Of a stretch of DNA of 49,413 nt, positions 1 to 9,100 are shown piece after piece. The stretch is from Ruminococcaceae bacterium UBA3903 (lineage in GTDB: Bacteria > Bacillota > Clostridia > Oscillospirales > Acutalibacteraceae): NCBI GenBank assembly GCA_002391625.1, contig DGFJ01000042.1:1-49413 (forward strand). Direction: 5' to 3'. The position numbers and the translations under genes are program-made. The notes below the pieces were generated by a model that was not told where the DNA came from, did no database searches, and worked only from the letters and a program-made list of their open reading frames with translations. Within the stretch, counting starts at the first letter, position 1, and each line of letters starts with the position of its first letter.

Positions 1-2
1 CA

Positions 3-668
3 GGAGCTATACAACAAATTGACCCTGATTTTAGTGATACTAACTTTGTTAACTTTGCAAGAGAGGTTTTTGTTACAATTCAAAAGGCTTGGACCGCCAG
101 AGAGTGGTCTACAATACGCCCATTAGAAAAAGAGGAGCTTTTCCAGCAGCATTTGGCACAGCTGCAGGAGTATATTAATCTAAAGCGTATTAACGTTGTT
201 GATAACATTTACTTTAACGATGCCTATCTTCACCTGTATCAGCGTGACAATCAGTATGAATACTTAACTGTATATATTAGTGCAAGTATGATTGATTATA
301 TTTTGGATGAAACAACAGGTAAGGTAATAAGTGGAGATAAAACAACACGTTGGCAGATGAAATACCTGTTAACATTTATGCGCAAGACAGGTATTAAAAC
401 TCAAGGAGTAAAACCTAAAACGATGGAACGAGAATGTCCGCACTGTGGTGCTCCTTTACAAATAACAAGCTCTGGTAAGTGTGAGTATTGTGGCAGTATT
501 GTTACAACAGGAGAGTTTGATTGGGTATTGTCAGATTTGGATTCTGTTCGTGAGGATATGTCAATTATTAACGATGGCGTAATAATTTCAGCAGATGCTC
601 AACAGTCTGACGAAAATATTAATGACGATACAAACAATATCAATAACGATAATGATACCGATAGCTAA
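3..668 (+). CDS. Tim44-like domain / zinc-ribbon protein (5' truncated)
   Basis: The reading frame is open back to the first bases of the window, so the gene starts upstream; the TTG at 153 is internal. The visible part (221 residues) opens with a Tim44-like stretch (FVNFAREVFVTIQKAWTARE, then residues predicted to form the beta-sheet pocket) and follows with a four-cysteine zinc ribbon (CPHCGAP...CEYCGS), ending in an Asp/Asn-rich tail. In clostridia such proteins usually carry an N-terminal membrane segment or zinc ribbon, which would lie outside this window. The molecular role is not established; the domain is associated with membrane-linked protein handling. A strong terminator follows directly. 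Confidence 0.75.
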   Translation, partial: GAIQQIDPDFSDTNFVNFAREVFVTIQKAWTAREWSTIRPLEKEELFQQHLAQLQEYINLKRINVVDNIYFNDAYLHLYQRDNQYEYLTVYISASMIDYILDETTGKVISGDKTTRWQMKYLLTFMRKTGIKTQGVKPKTMERECPHCGAPLQITSSGKCEYCGSIVTTGEFDWVLSDLDSVREDMSIINDGVIISADAQQSDENINDDTNNINNDNDTDS

Positions 669-694
669 AATAAAATATAAATAATAAGGTATGT

Positions 695-730
695 CAGGTG
701 ATAGTGTTTATGCTATCACCTGATTTTTTT
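695..730 (+). terminator. Rho-independent terminator after Tim44-like gene
   Basis: A perfect 10-bp stem CAGGTGATAG/CTATCACCTG (695-704 with 713-722) with an 8-base loop is followed by seven T residues at 724-730. Confidence 0.9.
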
Positions 731-914
731 ACCTAACAGCCATGAAATTAATATAGCTGAATAATGGCAGATGAATATAGGATGACAGAAAGTAATTCTA
801 AGACATAAAATGATAAGAGAATTGGATGTGAAGAATTACAAAAAGATTATTAGCTTAGATTGTTTATAGTTTGATTTAAATATAGGATATTTATAGAATG
901 CTTTGGTAAAATAA

Positions 915-944
915 AAAGCAGTGATAAATTATTATCACTGCTTT
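915..944 (-). terminator. Terminator of the carD-like gene
   Basis: AAAGCAGTGATAA (915-927) pairs with TTATCACTGCTTT (932-944) around a 4-base loop. On the minus strand the stem runs into a T-rich tail. It lies just past the stop of the CarD-type gene. The 297 bases between 669 and 965 hold this terminator, the one at 695-730, and nothing else recognised. Confidence 0.85.
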
Positions 945-965
945 ACTATAACTATTTATTAACTA

Positions 966-1478
966 TTATTGCTGTGCGGTGGCATTAATATGCTTTGTAA
1001 TAAAAGGCAAAACTTCATCGGGTTGTATTTCCAACGCTACGGCAAATTCATCATACAGCATTTTTTCAGCATCCTTTAATTGCTGTTCATCTGAACGGTT
1101 AAGACGCTTTCCTAATAAAACCTGTTCCTTTTGGTGATTATACAATGTGGTAATCAGCTTTATTAAATCCAAGGGGTTACCAGAGGCTAAAATCTCTTTA
1201 AAGGTCTGTAGTCTTTCATTCTTATTATCTGTCCAAATATCATATTTTATTGGAAGAGCATTAATTATATTATATGCTTCGTCCTTTGTTAGCACATTTC
1301 GCATTTTAGAAACGAGAGATTCATTATTAACAGGTACAAAAATAGTTGAGTTGTTTTGATATAGCGGCTTTAATACATAGTATAAAAATGTGTTTGTTCC
1401 GCATTTCTTTTTGCTTATTTCTGTGATAGTACAGACCCCGTCGCCACCATAGAATATTGTATCGTTTATTTCAAACAT
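966..1478 (-). CDS. CarD/CdnL-type transcription regulator
   Basis: The 170-residue protein has the CarD_CdnL_TRCF architecture. The N-terminal RNA-polymerase-interaction fold (about residues 1-60; starts MFEINDTIFYGGDGVCTI, the family's characteristic hydrophobic-Y-G-x-x-G-V pattern) is followed by an all-helical C-terminal domain (about 75-165) that in the family contacts promoter DNA. CarD proteins bind the RNA polymerase beta subunit and alter open-complex stability, often at rRNA promoters. The ATG is preceded by AAAGGAG at good spacing. The gene is monocistronic with its own terminator. The N-terminal fold is the same as the RNAP-binding domain inside Mfd, encoded further along. Confidence 0.85.
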   Translation of the reverse strand: MFEINDTIFYGGDGVCTITEISKKKCGTNTFLYYVLKPLYQNNSTIFVPVNNESLVSKMRNVLTKDEAYNIINALPIKYDIWTDNKNERLQTFKEILASGNPLDLIKLITTLYNHQKEQVLLGKRLNRSDEQQLKDAEKMLYDEFAVALEIQPDEVLPFITKHINATAQQ

Positions 1479-1670
1479 ATGTGTTGCTCCTTTGCTGGTT
1501 TTGTCACGGTTTGCATTGTTAATTATGCCGTGGCAGTTATTTATTTGAGTTAATTAATTGTTAATTAATGACTTTGCTGTTTTATTATAAAGTGGTTGTA
1601 AGCCAATGCACAGCTGAGAAAATGTATAATATTATACATATAAGTGCAGTCATGTGTACTGTGCTACAAC

Positions 1671-1721
1671 AAAAAAGTGTAGCTTGCCAACTGGAATTAC
1701 GTTCCGCTAAGCAAACTACAC
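1671..1721 (-). terminator. Long hairpin with T-tract on minus strand
   Basis: GTGTAGCTTGC (1677-1687) and GCAAACTACAC (1711-1721) form an almost perfect stem (one mismatch) around a 23-base loop; on the minus strand it is followed by TTTTTT (complement of 1671-1676). It lies about 125 bases past the small membrane-protein gene ending at 1847 and most simply terminates that transcript. The interval 1479-1846 holds no convincing gene. Confidence 0.55.
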
Positions 1722-1846
1722 GTTGAATTCTGATATAATCATAACATATTTTATGAAAAAATGTCATAGGCATTTTGACCAAAAAGTAAATAAAAATGAA
1801 TGTAATGCCGTTTTTACAGCAAAAAATTAAATGTTTCTCCTTGTTT

Positions 1847-2056
1847 TCATAAGCTCCAATGTAAAAAGTATCCTAAGGGAATTTCTAACAGCATTATGCA
1901 TAATATCATTGCCCATAATAACAGCATGGGTAATGCCACAAACATAAACAAATATGATATAACTGGGTGTTCCTTTCCAAAGCATTTTACTTTTGTTTCC
2001 ACAGCCTCCTTTTTACCACCTAAATATTTTATAGCGGCAATGTTTGTAAATGTCAT
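1847..2056 (-). CDS. Small membrane protein, unknown function
   Basis: A 69-residue protein with a charged N-terminal half (Lys-rich, containing KYLGGKKEAVETKVK) and one long hydrophobic stretch at about residues 31-62 that could form one or two membrane helices. The start is chosen at ATG 2056 because AAAGGGTGA sits just upstream; the GTG nine bases earlier overlaps this ribosome site. I do not recognise a family. Codon use and the good ribosome site favour a real gene. Confidence 0.5.
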   Translation of the reverse strand: MTFTNIAAIKYLGGKKEAVETKVKCFGKEHPVISYLFMFVALPMLLLWAMILCIMLLEIPLGYFLHWSL

Positions 2057-2457
2057 ATTTGTCACCCTTTCAATTATGTAATGTTGTAATGTAAACGTTC
2101 CTTTGACATAGATTGTAAAAATATACCAATATACCTATCACTATTAATAATATTCATGTACATGTAAAAAGGTTCTGAAAAGCGGAGGGTTTGCCTACTA
2201 TTCCAAATACGCCTATGTAAGGCACTGCCAATTGTTAGTGTGGCTAAACCACTGTTGTATAGGTTGTAGGCTATACGTGAATATTGTAAAATGTGAAAAA
2301 AGAAAGCTATGGAAAATACCGCTAACTAAAGGAAGACAGAACATATATGTCATATATTGTGACGAAGTAACATGGCTAAACATAGAATATATGTAGTTGA
2401 AGAGCAGGCAGAAGGCTGTTACAGTTTAATACGCTATTATTTTTTATGGTTCTGATT

Positions 2458-2690
2458 TTAGCTGTAGCCCAGATATACAATGTCGCTTACCTTCCTTTCG
2501 TTAATAGTATGCCCATGCGTGGTGGGATTTATTACTTTACCGTTAAACCACATTGTAGATGAGCCATTGCCCTCTAGGTTATAGGCTACAGTACATTTTT
2601 GGTTATTAAAAATCTGTGCCAGCTGATACGGTGACAGCCTTTATCTGATGCCGTTTTTGCCATGAGATACCACTATTATGCAGTACAGAG
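2458..2690 (-). pseudogene. Remnant of a NAGPA-type phosphodiester glycosidase gene
   Basis: On the minus strand, 2458-2628 reads through the typical C-terminus of the phosphodiester glycosidase (NAGPA/DUF2233) family: the motif AYNLEGNGSSTMWFNGKV followed by ERKVSDIVYLGYS and a stop at 2460-2458. Upstream the frame continues (NGIR) but is broken by a TAA just before RLSPYQLAQIF, and no start or N-terminal catalytic domain can be found. Intact family members are several hundred residues long and cleave phosphodiester-linked sugars. This is a 3' relic. The rest of 2057-2878 holds no gene I can support; it looks like decayed sequence. Confidence 0.75.
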
Positions 2691-2878
2691 AGAGGGAGGG
2701 CATGGGGACTGCTGTGCTTTCAATATGATATTTAGCTGATGTTTACATGATGTGCGAATGAGATCAAGATGAAAAATTTTTATTTACATTATAGTAAAAT
2801 AAAATATTATGAAAACCGTTGTCACAATATTGGCACACGGTCATAAAATGTTACTAAGCTAATTTAGGAGGAGTTTTT

Positions 2879-3703
2879 ATGGCGGAATTTTAAGCGAATC
2901 AAAAAAGTCCCGATACCCAATGCATAAAAGAAGCCGTTTGTATAGATGCTTATCGCATATATGACAGCTGCGGTGATAAAGATTGCCTGCGTGATTTGCC
3001 TGTTCATTTTACAGAAACAGACCAAATGATGATAGACAAGGCAAGCAACGTTAGGATACGTGATGTGGATGTAATAAATGTATATATCGACCTAGAGCCT
3101 GTGCCGTTTCACCGTGGATTTTATTCAGTGGATATGACATTTTTCTTTGAGGTGGAGCTAGACGTATTTATGGCACCAGCAGCTATGCCAGCGTGCATAA
3201 AGGGATGTGTGATTTATGATAAAAAGGTTATTTTGTATGGCAGTGAGGGTAATGTAAAATTGTTCTGCTCTGATTATGCTATGGATGACCCTGATACACA
3301 AAGCCTACCATCAAAGAATCTACCCAAAGCGTGTGTGCAGGTGGCTAAGCCAATAGGCTTGTCTGCTAAATTAAAGGAACATAAGGGCTGCTGCTCACCT
3401 TGCTGCAGAATACCACATTGTATATGTACACGTTTTGGTGGTAACTTTGCTACAGATTGCAGTGAAAAAAAGGTTTTTGTTACCTTGGGTGTGTTTACAA
3501 TAGTTCAAATAGAACGCAATGTTCAGATGCTTATTCCAACATACGATTTTTGCATTCCTGAAAAAGAGTGCATAACATCTTCAGATGACCCATGTGAGAT
3601 GTTTAGCCGTATAGATTTTCCTACTGACGAGTTTTTCCCACCAAAGGTTTCAGAAATGGAAGAAGACCATATAGGCTGTGGCGGCGGCTGCGGTTGTAGT
3701 TAA
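2879..3703 (+). pseudogene. Cys-rich clostridial hypothetical protein, nonsense codon at position 5
   Basis: AGGAGG precedes ATG 2879 at ideal spacing, but the fifth codon is TAA (2891-2893). The same frame is then open for 269 codons to 3703 and clearly coding: it continues CIKEAVCIDAYRIYDSC, then DKDCLRDL, and later VYIDLEPVPFHRGFYSVDM and a C-terminal Gly/Cys tail ending GCGGGCGCS. The pattern resembles a conserved clostridial family of unknown function with clustered, probably metal- or disulfide-forming cysteines. The first alternative start in the track frame, TTG 2996, would lose the conserved Cys cluster and has no ribosome site. Either the gene was recently inactivated or the base is a sequencing error. 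Confidence 0.7.
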
Positions 3704-3712
3704 ACAAAAATA

Positions 3713-3744
3713 GCGACGGTACATAGCGTACCGTCGCAGTTTTT
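3713..3744 (+). terminator. Terminator after Cys-rich gene
   Basis: GCGACGGTAC (3713-3722) pairs perfectly with GTACCGTCGC (3728-3737) and is followed by TTTTT at 3740-3744. The remaining bases to 4016 contain no recognisable gene. Confidence 0.9.
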
Positions 3745-4016
3745 GGTGTGTCCATAATAGGCATAATATAACCAGTGAAGGAATGTAGTGTATCATCATA
3801 GTGAAAAACACGCAGTCAAAGACGGAGGTGTTCACAGTTAGGTGAAATCTGAAAGTAAAGAATAAGAACGTTTAGGGTTATGGATAGACAGTATAGGGCA
3901 TAGGCACAGCTTTAAACAACCAAAACGCCGTATGCCCAACGGTTTGTATGGTGCTGGGGTATATATCACCCTTTGATACAGCAGTGGGGTGTATTAAGGC
4001 GAAAATCGGAATTGTT

Positions 4017-5210
4017 CTACTGTCGAATAATTCCAATTTTATAATCCATGCCACAGGAGATAACCTTAGTGGTGAATAGAGAGTAGTAGTTGCTGCATTT
4101 TATATCTAGCAACAGAGCCTGTTGTTGGCTGGGTGTTAAGCTGTCCATGGAATTGCTGATTTTTGTGATAACAGGCAGGGTGGCTGTGCTTTTGACCTTT
4201 TTTAATACTTCTATGCCATGCTTGTTAAAGCCCAGTACACGAATATACTGTACTGGCTGCTGCTGTATTTCCTGGGAAATACCCAAAAATGCGTACATAA
4301 TAATGCGACGGATTCGTGCATGGGTATAACGCTTTGTCTTGATAGCTTTGTATAGGTCATCCAAATTTGTACATTGGGAAATTGCGTTGAATATGCGATT
4401 GTCAAGACCCTCGCTAACATCAGGAAGCTGGGAAAAATCCTGCCTGTTCATGCTGCGCAGCTTGTACAATATTGCACGTTGTGCCTGCTGTAGTGTGGCG
4501 ATATTACCACAACGAAGTTCGTTGTTAAGTATATCCTTGGTAAAGGAGGGAATTAGCTTAGAATAGGTATTGTCACCCTTTAAAAACAGCTGCCTAATAT
4601 GTGAGGCACTGGCAATACTATTTATGGTTTGTGCAGTGTCGTGATTGCCTCCCTCTCGTTTTATGGTGACAGGCGTCACAGGTGAGCCTGTGCTGTACAA
4701 GGCTTTTATATATTCTATAGCTAACACATTGTTTGGATTGGACAGGTGGGCTGCGGTTTCAGCATTTGTTAGACGTTTAGCTACTTCTTCCATTGCCTTT
4801 GGGTAGCTGAAGCCTGTGCCGTGGAGTGCTTTGACCTTGTCCAAAAACTGTGGCTGTGTTGTTAGCTGTGCAATACCCTTTAATATTTCTATGCTGCCAC
4901 ATTCGCTGCCGAATGCTAAATTGTCAATGCAGCCCAAGCCGTTGATTGTTTGTACCCCACCTAATGCGAAACGTTCTGCACCTGCTGTAGCGTAGGGCAC
5001 AGGCAGTTCTATCACTAAATCTACTCCACCCTTTAATGCACACCGAGTTTTTGCCCACTTATCAATTAAGGAAACATCACCACGCTGTAGGTAATCACCA
5101 CCCATTATTGCTACAATATGTGTAGCTCCGTTTTTTCGCAGCTGGCTAATCATATACTGATGGCCGTTGTGAAATGGGTTATATTCGCTGATAATTCCAA
5201 AAATTTTCAA
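4017..5210 (-). CDS. tmcAL: tRNA(Met) cytidine acetate ligase
   Basis: This 397-residue protein belongs to the TmcAL (formerly YlbM) family, which uses acetate and ATP to make N4-acetylcytidine at the wobble base of elongator tRNA(Met). The nucleotidyltransferase signature is at the N-terminus (GIISEYNPFHNGH), followed by IMGGDYLQRGD and WAKTRCALKGGVDLVIELP, all diagnostic. The start is placed at TTG 5210: the AGGAG ribosome site lies eight bases before it, whereas the GTG at 5219 overlaps that site. It is transcribed divergently from acetate kinase across 133 bases, so two acetate-using enzymes share an upstream region. Confidence 0.93.
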   Translation of the reverse strand: MKIFGIISEYNPFHNGHQYMISQLRKNGATHIVAIMGGDYLQRGDVSLIDKWAKTRCALKGGVDLVIELPVPYATAGAERFALGGVQTINGLGCIDNLAFGSECGSIEILKGIAQLTTQPQFLDKVKALHGTGFSYPKAMEEVAKRLTNAETAAHLSNPNNVLAIEYIKALYSTGSPVTPVTIKREGGNHDTAQTINSIASASHIRQLFLKGDNTYSKLIPSFTKDILNNELRCGNIATLQQAQRAILYKLRSMNRQDFSQLPDVSEGLDNRIFNAISQCTNLDDLYKAIKTKRYTHARIRRIIMYAFLGISQEIQQQPVQYIRVLGFNKHGIEVLKKVKSTATLPVITKISNSMDSLTPSQQQALLLDIKCSNYYSLFTTKVISCGMDYKIGIIRQ

Positions 5211-5343
5211 TGGGTTCACTCCTAATATTTACCTTTTTTATGCCGAAAAAGGTTGAATTTTTCAGCGTTTTGTACTATTATATAATATTGTAATGGATAG
5301 TTGCAAGTAATATATATGTATAATTTTATTGGGAGATGTAGAA

Positions 5344-6552
5344 ATGAAAATTTTGGTAATTAATGCCGGTAGTTCATCATTAAAGTATCAGCTTTTTGAT
5401 ATGGACAAGGAATGTGTAATGTGTAAAGGCAACTGCGAAAGAATAGGCTTGGACAAAAGCTTTTTAGGCCACAAAACTGCTGAAGGTAAGCAGACAACTA
5501 TTGCGTGTGAGCTTAATGACCATAGGGATGCTTTTATGCAGGTTAAAAATATATTAACTGACCCAGAATATGGTGTTATTAACAGCTTGGATGAGGTTAG
5601 TGCTGTAGGTCACAGAATTGTACAGGGTGGTGCGTTGTTTAGCAAGAGTGAGCTGGTAACAGATGACGTTATTAAAGGAATTGAAAGCTTAATACCTTTG
5701 GCACCATTGCATAACAAGGGTCATGTACAGGCTATTAGAGCGTGCCGAAAGGTGTTTGGCGAGGAAGTACCAGAGGTTGTAGTATTTGACACTGCTTTCC
5801 ATTCTACTATGCCACAAAAAGCGTTTATGTATCCTGTTCCTTACGAATATTATGAGAATTACAAAATTAGACGTTACGGTTTTCATGGTACATCTCACCG
5901 TTATGTTAGCAAACGTTGTGCTAATCTAATAGGCAGGGACCTACAGGATATTAAAATGATTACTTGTCATTTAGGTAACGGTTCTTCTATTACTGCTATT
6001 AAGGATGGCAAGGTTATTGATACAAGCATGGGCTTGACACCGCTAGACGGATTTATGATGGGTTCTCGCTCTGGCACATTAGACCCTTCTGTTGTAACAT
6101 ATATAGAGGATATTGAAAAAATTTCTGCTGATGAAATGAGCGAGCTATTAAATAAAAAATCGGGCTTACTAGGTATATCTGGTATATCCAGCGATGACCG
6201 TGATGTAACAAAGGCTGCGGAGGAGGGCAATCCTCGTGCTATATTGGCTCACGATATGCTACGTTATGAAATTGAGAAATTTATTGGCGGTTATTATGTA
6301 GCTTTAGGTGGTTGTGATGCTATGGTATTTACAGCTGGCTTGGGAGAAAATCAAGCACACCATCGTGAGGCTATTTGTGAAAATCTAGAGTGCATTGGCG
6401 TTAAGCTGGATAAAGAAGCTAATAACAATATGATTCACGGTAGAGAGGGTTTGATCTCTGCACCAGACAGTAAAATTGCTGTTTATGTAATTCCTACTAA
6501 TGAGGAGCTTGTAATTGCCAGAGATACAAAGGAAATCATAGAAAATCTATAA
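5344..6552 (+). CDS. ackA: Acetate kinase
   Basis: The 402-residue protein is a full-length acetate kinase, which interconverts acetyl phosphate + ADP and acetate + ATP, the ATP-yielding step of acetate fermentation. Visible signatures are NAGSSSLKYQLF at the start, GHRIVQGG, DTAFHSTMP, RRYGFHGTSHRYV and CHLGNGSSITAI (phosphate binding), then PLDGFMMGSRSGTLDP. ATG 5344 is chosen because GGGAGAT sits immediately upstream; the upstream in-frame TTG at 5329 overlaps that site. Phosphotransacetylase, often the neighbour, is not in this window. Confidence 0.97.
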   Translation: MKILVINAGSSSLKYQLFDMDKECVMCKGNCERIGLDKSFLGHKTAEGKQTTIACELNDHRDAFMQVKNILTDPEYGVINSLDEVSAVGHRIVQGGALFSKSELVTDDVIKGIESLIPLAPLHNKGHVQAIRACRKVFGEEVPEVVVFDTAFHSTMPQKAFMYPVPYEYYENYKIRRYGFHGTSHRYVSKRCANLIGRDLQDIKMITCHLGNGSSITAIKDGKVIDTSMGLTPLDGFMMGSRSGTLDPSVVTYIEDIEKISADEMSELLNKKSGLLGISGISSDDRDVTKAAEEGNPRAILAHDMLRYEIEKFIGGYYVALGGCDAMVFTAGLGENQAHHREAICENLECIGVKLDKEANNNMIHGREGLISAPDSKIAVYVIPTNEELVIARDTKEIIENL

Positions 6553-6577
6553 TTAAATACTTTTTATATGTACAAGT

Positions 6578-6606
6578 AAAGGCAGCGTCTGTGTGGCGCT
6601 GCCTTT
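6578..6606. terminator. Bidirectional terminator between ackA and DUF378 gene
   Basis: AAAGGCAGCG (6578-6587) pairs with CGCTGCCTTT (6597-6606) around a 9-base loop. It lies between the convergent ackA and DUF378 genes and can serve both strands. Confidence 0.8.
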
Positions 6607-6614
6607 GCTTTGGC

Positions 6615-6830
6615 TTAAACGTTGTTAACAATAACGTTATCGTCACGGTCACGAAACAATAGTGAAAAGCACCATATAGCTGCCAAACCAACTAAGGTAT
6701 AAATAATACGGCTGACAACTCCTGTTTGACCACCACATATCCAGGCAACCAAGTCAAACTGAAAAATACCGATTGAACCCCAGTTGATACCGCCGATTAT
6801 TACCAATGTAAGTGCTAGCTTATCAAGCAT
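6615..6830 (-). CDS. DUF378 family membrane protein
   Basis: The 71-residue protein matches the small two-helix DUF378 (YuzA-like) family: helix 1 begins LALTLVIIGGINWGSIGIF, a conserved GxNWG motif, and helix 2 follows at about residues 42-60, with a charged tail (RDRDDN). GGAGGATTTTAT precedes the ATG. The function of the family is unknown; it is an inner-membrane protein. Confidence 0.88.
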   Translation of the reverse strand: MLDKLALTLVIIGGINWGSIGIFQFDLVAWICGGQTGVVSRIIYTLVGLAAIWCFSLLFRDRDDNVIVNNV

Positions 6831-7088
6831 ATAAAATCCTCCTTTTCTCTTTTACAGTTAGTTTGTGCCTTGTCTTGGATTTTTATACAGGGCTAATAAT
6901 TTTTGTATATACTTTATTATTTTTAAAATTATATAATTAAATCTATACAAAATTATTGACAAGGGATTTTATAAACCGTGTAGCTTAAAAGACCTGACAT
7001 ATGCCGTATCTTAGTTTAACACATGTGACGCAAAATAAGACCTTAAGATTATTTATTTAAAAAGCTTATATAGAGCCACAGATATTAG

Positions 7089-7181
7089 GACTTCAAAATT
7101 GTGAAGTCTTATTTTTTTTGCCTAAAATATAATTAAAACAAGAAATTTTCAAAAAATAACACTTTTTTAGAAAAAAGTGTT
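7089..7181. other. Two hairpins in the gap before the phage block
   Basis: GACTTCA/TGAAGTC (7089-7095 with 7102-7108) is followed by eight T residues (7112-7119) and looks like a plus-strand terminator, though no gene precedes it. A perfect 11-bp palindrome AACACTTTTTT/AAAAAAGTGTT with a 2-base loop occupies 7158-7181. A ribosome site and a 9-codon GTG frame (7219-7248) lie further on. The 494-base gap 6831-7324 has no other gene; it may hold decayed phage or regulatory DNA. Confidence 0.55.
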
Positions 7182-7324
7182 CTCATGTGTGCATTTTTTT
7201 ACGTTTTTGGAGGGTATAGTGAAAGGCTTTATTGTAGTTTTAGCTTAAGGCGATTTTTGCAAGTGATTAGTTTATACAAGGGCTTAACTGATAAGGTCTT
7301 TACAAAACGGAGGGAGGGGATGCC

Positions 7325-7846
7325 TTGGAGGATAGTAATCAATCAAGGAAAAAAAGAAGCCTAACAAAACGAGAAAAACAGTTTTGCTGCCATTACTGTA
7401 ATACTGGAAATGTGCGGGAAGCCGCAACAATGGCGGGCTACAGGGATAATCCACAGCAGCTAGGTGAAATGCTATTATTACGTGACGATATATCCAGACA
7501 GGTGGATAAGCTGTTTGAAAGGCGTAAAAGTAACCTTGCTATAAAGGCAGTTAACGGTTATCAACGTTTAGCCTTTGGCAGTGTTGCTGATGTTATTAAG
7601 CTGTTGTATATGGATAATCCCACAGCTGAGCAGTTAGAAAATATGGATTTGTACTGTGTATCAGAAATAAAAAAGCCAAAGGAAGGTGCTATGGAGATAA
7701 AGCTGTGTGATAGGCACAAGGCTTTAGAAAAGCTGTTAGAGGCTGACAGCTTAGAAAATAATAATAGTATGCCATTTTATGAGGCTTTGCAAAACAGTGT
7801 ACATGCCATTAATAATTCCCACATAAATAAGGAGTGTGTGGAATGA
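7325..7846 (+). CDS. Phage terminase small subunit
   Basis: The 173-residue protein starts at TTG 7325 after GGAGGGAGGGG. The N-terminal helix-turn-helix (LTKREKQFCCHYCNTGNVRE, then AATMAGY) is typical of XtmA/Terminase_2 small subunits, which recognise the DNA to be packaged and recruit the large subunit. It overlaps the large-subunit gene by ATGA at 7843-7846. The C-terminal part is acidic and divergent. It is the first gene of the phage-derived block. Confidence 0.85.
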   Translation: MEDSNQSRKKRSLTKREKQFCCHYCNTGNVREAATMAGYRDNPQQLGEMLLLRDDISRQVDKLFERRKSNLAIKAVNGYQRLAFGSVADVIKLLYMDNPTAEQLENMDLYCVSEIKKPKEGAMEIKLCDRHKALEKLLEADSLENNNSMPFYEALQNSVHAINNSHINKECVE

Positions 7847-9090
7847 AGTTTGAAACCTTTTCTAAAAAGCAGTTAACTGCATTAACATGGTGGTGCAAGG
7901 ACAGCGATTACGAGAAATGTGACGCTATTATTTGTGATGGTGCTGTACGCAGCGGTAAAACCATGTGCATGAGTATTTCGTATATAGGATGGGCTTTTTA
8001 TAAATTTAATGATAGCAGCTTTGCTATTTGCGGTAAGACGATTCGCTCACTTAGGCGAAATGTGGTAACGCCCTTGCTTCCTGTGCTGAAAGAGCTGGGC
8101 TTCACCTGTGTTGAAAGGCTGTCGCAAAATATAATAGAAATTTCACGTGGTGATAATACAAACAGATTTTATTTGTTTGGTGGTAAGGATGAAGCATCGG
8201 CGTCCTTAATACAGGGCATGACCCTGTCGGGAGTGTTCTTTGATGAGGTGGCGTTGATGCCACGTTCTTTTGTTGAGCAGGCTTTGGCACGTTGTTCGGT
8301 AAATGGTTCTACCTTTTGGTTTAACTGTAATCCAGAATATCCTGGCCATTGGTTTAGGCAGGAGTGGATTTTGAACAGGGAGAAAAAGAATGCATTGTAT
8401 CTACATTTTAAAATGGAGGACAACCCATCGTTGTCTAAGACAATGCTTAACCGCTATAAAAGCTTGTATTCCGGTACCTTTTACAAACGTTTTATAGAAG
8501 GTATGTGGGTATCTGCACAAGGTGCTGTGTACCCCTTTATGGGTGAAAATACAGCCTTTTGTGAAGTGCCTTGTGAAGCATTTACAAGGTATGCGGTATC
8601 CTGCGATTATGGCACAGTGAATCCTGCATCCTTTGGATTGTGGGGTGAGCAAGGCGGTGTGTGGTATAGAATAGACGAATATTATTATAATAGTCGTGTA
8701 CAGGGCGTACAGCGTACAGATGAAGAACACTATACAGCTCTAGAGGGGTTAATAGGTGATAAACGTGTAGAGGCTGTGGTGGTTGACCCATCAGCCGCCA
8801 GCTTTATAGAGGTTATTAAACGGCACGGAAGATACAAGGTGACAAGGGCTGATAATAAGGTGTTAGATGGCATACGAAAGGTATCAACCGCTCTAAAAGA
8901 CAGCAAAATAAAAATTTGTAAAAACTGTAAGGCTTCTATAGAGGAGTTTGGATTGTATCGTTGGCAGGAGGGTGGCAGTGATGCACCAGTAAAAGAAAAC
9001 GATCATGCAATGGACGATATACGGTATTTTGTTACTGCTTTCATAGATGATGACAATGACGGTTTTTTCGCATTTGCCGCTAGGCGGTAG
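7843..9090 (+). CDS. Phage terminase large subunit
   Basis: This 415-residue protein is the ATP-driven packaging motor and nuclease. The Walker A motif GAVRSGKT lies near residue 35, a Walker B-like segment LSGVFFDEVALMP near residue 130, and the C-terminal RNase H-like nuclease shows its acidic positions in SCDYGTVNPASF, VVVDPSAASF and DHAMDDIRYF. It resembles PBSX XtmB-type terminases. ATG 7843 is preceded by AAGGAG and overlaps the small-subunit stop, so the two are translationally coupled. All motor and nuclease residues I can place are present, so it looks functional. Confidence 0.95.
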   Translation: MKFETFSKKQLTALTWWCKDSDYEKCDAIICDGAVRSGKTMCMSISYIGWAFYKFNDSSFAICGKTIRSLRRNVVTPLLPVLKELGFTCVERLSQNIIEISRGDNTNRFYLFGGKDEASASLIQGMTLSGVFFDEVALMPRSFVEQALARCSVNGSTFWFNCNPEYPGHWFRQEWILNREKKNALYLHFKMEDNPSLSKTMLNRYKSLYSGTFYKRFIEGMWVSAQGAVYPFMGENTAFCEVPCEAFTRYAVSCDYGTVNPASFGLWGEQGGVWYRIDEYYYNSRVQGVQRTDEEHYTALEGLIGDKRVEAVVVDPSAASFIEVIKRHGRYKVTRADNKVLDGIRKVSTALKDSKIKICKNCKASIEEFGLYRWQEGGSDAPVKENDHAMDDIRYFVTAFIDDDNDGFFAFAARR

Positions 9091-9100
9091 GAGGTGACGT

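Noticed and set aside
1585..1782. 65-codon minus-strand ORF
   Set aside because: It spans the hairpin and T-tract at 1671-1721, has no ribosome site, and is rich in Cys/Ile without a domain.
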